12,092 nt of DNA from Casimicrobiaceae bacterium (lineage in GTDB: Bacteria > Pseudomonadota > Gammaproteobacteria > Burkholderiales > Casimicrobiaceae). The stretch lies in assembly GCA_955652025.1 (NCBI GenBank), contig CATPAO010000267.1, positions 1 to 12,092 of the forward strand, written 5' to 3'. Below the pieces are notes generated by a model. It ran no database searches, was not told where the DNA came from, and saw only the letters and a program-made list of their open reading frames with translations. The translations under genes and the position numbers were made by a program. Position 1 is the first letter of the stretch; each line of letters begins with the position of its first letter. Below, one piece after another: positions 7,724 to 12,092 of the stretch.

Positions 7724-8521
7724 CTAATCGCCGAAACGCGGTTTACGCTTGGCGGTGAACGCACGCACGCCCTCGACAAAATCGGGGGTGGCCGCGCATT
7801 GCGCAAAACTCACGGCTTCCGCCTGCAGCTGCGCGGAAAGCGAGCGGCCCCACGATTCGCGTAGCAGACGCTTCGCGTTGCGTAACGCGCCGACGGGCCC
7901 ATGCACGAGGGAATCGACGATCGCGTTCACGGCCGTATCGAGCTCCGGCGCAGCTACGACCTTGTTCACGACGCCAATCCGCAGTGCTTCATGCGCGTCG
8001 AAGCGTTCGGATAGGAGAGTGATTTCCATCGCCTTGCGGAGGCCGACGATGCGCGGCAGCGCCCACGTGCCGCCGCCATCCGGCGTCAGGCCGAGGTGGC
8101 GGTAGGCGGAGGTGAAGTAGGCATCGTCGGCGGCGACGGCGAGATCGCATGCGCAAACGAGCGACAATCCGAATCCGGCCGCCGCGCCTTGCACGCGCGC
8201 GATGACCGGATGTGGCATCCGGTGCAGGTTTTCGATCGCGGCGTGCAAGCCCTCGATAGCGCGCTGGAATAGCGCGCGCCGCGCCGCCGGCGCAAGTTCG
8301 AGATGTTGCTCGAACGCCGCGACGTCGCCGCCGGCCATGAAGTGCCGCCCGCTGCCGCGCAGCACCACCACGCGGAGCGAATCGTCGGCGGCGATGGCCG
8401 ACGTATGCGCGACCAGCGTGTCCATCATCGCGAAGTCGAGGGTGTTGAGCGCGGCAGGACGATTCAGCGTCAGCGTCGCGACGCCGCCGAGGCGCTCGAA
8501 GAGAATCGGATCGGACATCAT
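7724..8521 (-). CDS. Enoyl-CoA hydratase/isomerase family (crotonase fold), PaaG-like
   Basis: A 265-residue acyl-CoA enzyme of the crotonase superfamily. The CoA/oxyanion-hole elements are present: GRHFMAGGD (58-66) and QGAAAGFGLSLVCACDLAVA (111-130). The two glutamates of true enoyl-CoA hydratases (E144, E164 in rat) align by eye with S120 and Y140, so plain hydratase chemistry is doubtful. Instead D148 occurs in LGLTPDGGGTW. An aspartate there is typical of PaaG-type isomerases and 4-chlorobenzoyl-CoA dehalogenases, so a double-bond or ring isomerase is a better guess. The C-terminal FVEGVRAFTAKRKPRF is the usual family ending. The start is the first of two tandem ATGs; the second gives 264 residues. 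The upstream acyltransferase stop codon is only 5 nt away and merges with the AGGCGGG ribosome site, so the pair is cotranscribed. It converges on rluB. The substrate is unknown. Confidence 0.9.
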   Translation of the reverse strand: MMSDPILFERLGGVATLTLNRPAALNTLDFAMMDTLVAHTSAIAADDSLRVVVLRGSGRHFMAGGDVAAFEQHLELAPAARRALFQRAIEGLHAAIENLHRMPHPVIARVQGAAAGFGLSLVCACDLAVAADDAYFTSAYRHLGLTPDGGGTWALPRIVGLRKAMEITLLSERFDAHEALRIGVVNKVVAAPELDTAVNAIVDSLVHGPVGALRNAKRLLRESWGRSLSAQLQAEAVSFAQCAATPDFVEGVRAFTAKRKPRFGD

Positions 8522-8526
8522 CCCGC

Positions 8527-9648
8527 CTACTTGCCGCCCTCGCGGAACGGACTCGATTCCTCCAGCTCGTCAACCGCGTGGGCGACGTCCACGCGCTCGC
8601 GGGCGCAGAATTCCGCGATCGCTTCGGCGAACCCGCGATCGCCGATGGCATGCAGCGAATGCGTCGTCACCGGCAACAGCCCGCGCGCGAGCTTGTGCGT
8701 TCCCTGCGCCCCGCCTTCGAAGCGACCGATGCCGCGTTCGATGCAGAATTCGATTGCCTGGTAATAGCACGCCTCGAAATGCAGGCCGGGAACGTACTCG
8801 GTCGCGCCCCAATAGCGGCCCCACATCGTGTCGTCCGAGTGGACGTCGAGGGCCGCGCACAGCGCCTTTCCACTGCGCATTCCCACGACCAGCAGCAGAT
8901 GCTGCGGCATGGTCTCGCCGATTCGGGTGAAGAAGGCGGGTGTGAGGTACGGCGTGGAATGATGCGCGCGGTACGTGCCCTCATAGCAGCGATAGAAGAG
9001 CTTCCAGTCGGCAGCGGAGATTTCGCTGCCGGTCTTGCGGATGAAGGTAACCCCGGTGTCGGCGAGCTTGCGACGCTCCTGGCGAATCTTTTTGCGCTTG
9101 TCGTGCGTGAGCGCGCCGAGAAAATCGTCGAAGGCGCCATACGCCGAATTCGTCCAGTGAAATTGCACGCCGCGCCGCGTGATCATGCCGGTCGAACTGC
9201 ACTCGCGTACCTGTTGGTCGTCGGGGAACAGCAGGTGCAGCGACGAATAGCGGCCGGACGCGACTTGCGCGAGCGCGGCGTCGAGCATCGCCCGTCGCGT
9301 CGGTGCGTCGGTGGCGAGCAAGCGCGGCCCGGGCACGGGGGTGAATGGGACTGCGGCGACGAGTTTCGGGTAATAGCGCCGACCATGCCGACGATACGCA
9401 TCGGCCCAGCCCCAATCGAAGACGTATTCGCCGTAGCTGTGCGACTTGGCATACAACGGTAGCGCACCCACCAGCGCGCCTTCCTTCCATGCGGTCACGA
9501 AGCGCGGTTGCCAGCCGGTTTCGCGCGATGCGCAGCCGGTGTCGTGCAGCGCCGCGAAAAAGGCGTGCGACAAAAGCGGATGGCCGGCGGCGAGTCCGTC
9601 CCAGTCGGCAGGCGCAATGTCCGCGAGCACAACGTCGTCCCGAATCAT
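8527..9648 (-). CDS. GNAT-fold N-acyltransferase, COG3146/FemAB-like (PF04339, former DUF482)
   Basis: A 373-residue protein of a widespread proteobacterial family usually labelled peptidogalycan biosynthesis protein or FemAB-like acyltransferase. The true substrate is not known. Hallmarks are HPLLSHAFFAALHDTGCAS (23-41), GEYVFDWGWADAY followed by YYPKLVAAVPFTPVPGPRLL (73-111), THDKRKKIRQERRKL (181-195), the DVHSDDTMWGRYWG region, PGLHFEACYYQAIEFCIERGI, and FEGGAQGTHKLARGL near the C-terminus, all standard for the family. The start is uncertain. ATG 9648 (MIRDDVVLADIAPADWDGL) fits the family length and is used here. ATG 9702 adds an 18-residue proline-rich extension (MRVPIPFSPPP) that looks untranslated. 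Neither has a good Shine-Dalgarno. It is the first gene of a two-gene operon with the crotonase gene and is divergent from nadE. Confidence 0.9.
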   Translation of the reverse strand: MIRDDVVLADIAPADWDGLAAGHPLLSHAFFAALHDTGCASRETGWQPRFVTAWKEGALVGALPLYAKSHSYGEYVFDWGWADAYRRHGRRYYPKLVAAVPFTPVPGPRLLATDAPTRRAMLDAALAQVASGRYSSLHLLFPDDQQVRECSSTGMITRRGVQFHWTNSAYGAFDDFLGALTHDKRKKIRQERRKLADTGVTFIRKTGSEISAADWKLFYRCYEGTYRAHHSTPYLTPAFFTRIGETMPQHLLLVVGMRSGKALCAALDVHSDDTMWGRYWGATEYVPGLHFEACYYQAIEFCIERGIGRFEGGAQGTHKLARGLLPVTTHSLHAIGDRGFAEAIAEFCARERVDVAHAVDELEESSPFREGGK

Positions 9649-9720
9649 CGGTGACGAGGGAACCGGCAACGGCGGCGGCGAAAAGGGAATCGGGACACGC
9701 ATCGGGATGCCATGATTCTG

Positions 9721-9736
9721 CCGCGATCGGTCGCGG
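9721..9736. repeat. Perfect 6-bp inverted repeat in the nadE divergent region
   Basis: CCGCGA at 9721-9726 and TCGCGG at 9731-9736 with TCGG between can form a GC-rich hairpin about 70 bp before nadE. No T run follows on either strand, so a terminator is not supported. It could be a protein-binding dyad or chance in GC-rich DNA. Confidence 0.3.
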
Positions 9737-9789
9737 GGCTCAAGCGATCTCGCCATCGGAACCTGACAACCGAGCAGCCGAGACCCCAT

Positions 9790-9797
9790 GCTAAGAT
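9790..9797 (+). promoter_or_regulatory. nadE: candidate -10 box (GCTAAGAT) directly before nadE
   Basis: GCTAAGAT ends 7 nt before the nadE ATG at 9805, the spacing expected for transcription starting at or next to the start codon. No Shine-Dalgarno exists between them, so nadE may be translated from a leaderless or nearly leaderless mRNA. A CTGACA at 9763-9768 is 23 bp upstream of TAAGAT, too far for a normal -35. The identical octamer lies at 2177-2184 upstream of the yciO-like gene. Confidence 0.4.
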
Positions 9798-9804
9798 TTT
9801 GTGC

Positions 9805-11439
9805 ATGCAGGTCGCGATCGCGCAGTTGAACCAGGTTCTCGGCGATCTCCCCGGCAACGCGCAGCGCCTCGCCGAGGCCATCGAGGACGGTCGGCGGGCC
9901 GGGGCGTCGCTGGTCGTCACCCCCGAGCTGTCCCTGTGCGGCTATCCCCCCGAAGACCTGCTGTTGCGACCGGCGTTTCTCGACGCGTGCGCCGCCGAGC
10001 TCCACGCGCTCGCGGCCCGGGTGCGCGGCGTCACCGCGATCGTCGGATTTCCGGAGGTCCGTAACGGCACGCGCCACAACGCGGTGGCCGTCATCCGCGA
10101 CGGTGGTGTCCGGGCGGTCTATCGCAAGGAATGCTTACCGAACTACACGGTGTTCGTCGAGGAGCGCTATTTCGAACCTGGCGCCGAACCCTGCGTGTTC
10201 GACGTCGACGGCGTCCGCTGCGCCGTGATCATTTGCGAGGACGTGTGGTTTCCCGGCCCGGCGGCACGCGCCAAGGCGGCCGGCGCGCAATGCATCGTCG
10301 TGCCGAATGGCTCGCCTTATCACACGCGGCAGCAGATGCTACGGCGCGATCAGGTATGCGCGCGCGCGATCGAAACCGGACTGCCGATCGTCTATGTGAA
10401 CCGCGTCGGCGGACAGGACGAGCTGGTGTTCGACGGCGCCTCGTTCATCGTGGACGCGACCGGGTCCGTCGTGCAACAACTCCCGGCGTGGCACGAGACG
10501 GTCGCACTCGCGAAATTCGACGGCGCGCGTCCGCATCCCGTCCGCGGCGGCCTCGACGAAGAGCTCGAGGCGCACGTCTATCAGGCGCTGGTGATGGGCG
10601 TTCGCGATTACGTTCAGAAGAACGGGTTTCCCGGTGCGCTGATCGGTTTGTCGGGCGGCATCGATTCCGCCCTGACGTTGGCCGTGGCGGTCGACGCACT
10701 GGGCAAGGACCGCGTGCGCGCGCTGATGCTGCCGTCCCAATACAACGCTTCGATCAGTCTCGACGACGCGCGCGCCATGGCGGGCATCGTCGGCGTCCGC
10801 TACGACGAGATCTCGATCGAGCCGATGTTCTCGGCGTTTCTGGCGTCGCTGGCGCGCGAATTCGAGGATCGTCCGGTCGACGCCGCGGAGGAGAACATCC
10901 AGGCGCGGATTCGCGGCACGCTGCTGATGGCGCTGTCGAACAAGTTCGGGTCGATCGTGCTGACCACCGGCAACAAGTCCGAGATGGCGGTCGGGTACGC
11001 GACGCTCTACGGCGACATGGCGGGGGGATTCGCGGTGCTGAAGGACATCAGCAAGACGCTCGTGTATCGATTGTCCCGCCACCGCAACCGGCTGGGCCGC
11101 GTGATTCCGGAGCGGATCATCACGCGAGCGCCGTCGGCGGAGTTGCGTCCCGACCAGACCGACCAGGACTCGCTGCCGCCGTATGACATTCTCGACGGCA
11201 TCCTCGAGGCCTATGTCGAGCAAGACCAAAGTCCTGCTGAAATCGTCGCCCGGGGATTCGCGCCGGAACACGTGCGCAAGGTGGTCCGACTCATCAAGAT
11301 CAACGAGTACAAGCGACGCCAGGCGGCGGTGGGCATCCGGATCACGCCGCGCGGCTTCGGGAAGGATTGGCGCTATCCCATCGCGTCGGCGTGGAACGAG
11401 TGGGAGGGCATCGCTGTGGATCCCGCCGGCGATCGTTAG
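9805..11439 (+). CDS. nadE: Glutamine-dependent NAD+ synthetase
   Basis: Makes NAD+ from nicotinic acid adenine dinucleotide with ATP, taking ammonia from glutamine: the last step of NAD synthesis. It has 544 residues in two domains. Residues 1 to about 255 are a nitrilase-fold amidase with the triad E41 (TPELSLCGYPPEDLLLR), K108 (YRKECLPNYTVFVEERYF) and C144 (VIICEDVW). The synthetase domain has the ATP pyrophosphatase P-loop SGGIDS at 283-288, GTLLMALSN, LTTGNKSEMAVGYATLYGDMAGGFAVLKDISKT, and a C-terminal KRRQAAVGIRITPRGFGKDWRYPI. The length fits the bacterial NadE2-Gln type rather than the longer mycobacterial one. ATG 9805 is chosen because MQVAIAQLN is the family start; earlier in-frame codons lie in the divergent promoter. 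The next gene, 78 bp on, is glnB, whose product is known to regulate this enzyme type. Confidence 0.97.
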   Translation: MQVAIAQLNQVLGDLPGNAQRLAEAIEDGRRAGASLVVTPELSLCGYPPEDLLLRPAFLDACAAELHALAARVRGVTAIVGFPEVRNGTRHNAVAVIRDGGVRAVYRKECLPNYTVFVEERYFEPGAEPCVFDVDGVRCAVIICEDVWFPGPAARAKAAGAQCIVVPNGSPYHTRQQMLRRDQVCARAIETGLPIVYVNRVGGQDELVFDGASFIVDATGSVVQQLPAWHETVALAKFDGARPHPVRGGLDEELEAHVYQALVMGVRDYVQKNGFPGALIGLSGGIDSALTLAVAVDALGKDRVRALMLPSQYNASISLDDARAMAGIVGVRYDEISIEPMFSAFLASLAREFEDRPVDAAEENIQARIRGTLLMALSNKFGSIVLTTGNKSEMAVGYATLYGDMAGGFAVLKDISKTLVYRLSRHRNRLGRVIPERIITRAPSAELRPDQTDQDSLPPYDILDGILEAYVEQDQSPAEIVARGFAPEHVRKVVRLIKINEYKRRQAAVGIRITPRGFGKDWRYPIASAWNEWEGIAVDPAGDR

Positions 11440-11856
<417 letters not shown>

Positions 11857-11914
11857 GACGCGGGCTGCCGGGCGAGCGGCAACCGACACGTTCTTTCCGT
11901 AAGGAGCCTACATC

Positions 11915-12092
11915 ATGTCGGTCATGAGCGAGTTCCGCGAGTTCGCGGTGAAGGGCAGCGTAGTCGACCTGGCGGTCGGGGTCATCATCGGCGGCGCGTT
12001 CGGCAAGATCGTCGATTCGCTGGTCAAGGACCTCATCATGCCGGTCGTGGGCAGAATTTTCGGCGGTCTCGACTTTTCGAACTGGTTCGTCA
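11915..12092 (+). CDS. mscL: Large-conductance mechanosensitive channel, N-terminal part
   Basis: Pentameric inner-membrane channel that opens under high membrane tension to release solutes on hypo-osmotic shock. The first 59 residues are visible before the window ends. They contain the amphipathic N-terminal helix ([14 protein letters not shown]), the pore-lining first transmembrane helix with the constriction motif ([28 protein letters not shown] at 16-43), and the start of the periplasmic loop ([10 protein letters not shown]). AGGAG at 11902-11906 lies 8 nt before ATG 11915. No terminator is evident between glnB and this gene, so readthrough from glnB is possible. Confidence 0.96.
   Translation, partial: MSVMSEFREFAVKGSVVDLAVGVIIGGAFGKIVDSLVKDLIMPVVGRIFGGLDFSNWFV

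Noticed and set aside
9642..9718. GAATCAT (9642-9648) and ATGATTC (9712-9718), a perfect 7-bp inverted pair, plus ATCGGGA repeated at 9689 and 9701
   Set aside because: One arm contains the acyltransferase start codon, the 63-bp spacing is long, and short matches of this size are expected by chance.
11857..11914. Possible terminator after glnB (TGCCG...CGGCA)
   Set aside because: The stem is only 5 bp and no T run follows; mscL begins directly after.

Overview
This is a high-GC chromosomal window of housekeeping genes, most likely from a betaproteobacterium. The evidence is a 400-residue TrpS with the extra insert typical of that class, the run yciO-like / M50 protease / trpS / scpA / scpB / rluB, a CysB-type regulator with every sulfate-binding residue kept, and the nadE-glnB-mscL run at the right end. 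I see no phage genes, insertion sequence, CRISPR array, tRNA or rRNA.

Layout. Positions 1-1219 (minus) hold a Bcr/CflA-type MFS drug transporter that runs off the left edge and is broken by three separate one-base losses, each in a T run of the coding strand. It is joined to an upstream cysB-like gene (1216-2157, minus) by a GTGA stop/start overlap. An AT-rich divergent promoter region with a 7-bp inverted repeat (2163-2200) separates cysB from a plus-strand cluster: yciO-like (2248-2898), M50 site-2 protease (2916-3572), trpS (3603-4805), scpA (4798-5649), scpB (5678-6349) and rluB (6219-7709). scpA is interrupted by an in-frame TAG inside a short AT-rich patch that replaces one of the most conserved stretches of the protein without changing the frame. 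scpB and rluB overlap by up to 131 nt in different frames. RluB carries a 200-residue disordered basic tail.

A convergent minus-strand pair follows: a crotonase-fold enoyl-CoA hydratase/isomerase-like gene (7724-8521), downstream of a COG3146/FemAB-like acyltransferase gene (8527-9648). Divergent from these is glutamine-dependent NAD+ synthetase nadE (9805-11439), then PII protein glnB (11518-11856) and the start of mscL (11915 to the right edge).

How the parts work together. ScpA and ScpB are the kleisin and its wHTH partner for SMC, so the broken scpA matters for chromosome segregation if it is real. The cysB-transporter pair suggests a sulfur-regulated efflux unit, inferred only. The nadE-glnB adjacency fits the known control of glutamine-dependent NAD synthetases by PII, which links NAD production to nitrogen status. 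I did not find a clearly new multi-gene system. The strongest anomalies are the scpA patch and the triple frameshift in the transporter. Each may be real decay or a sequence error.
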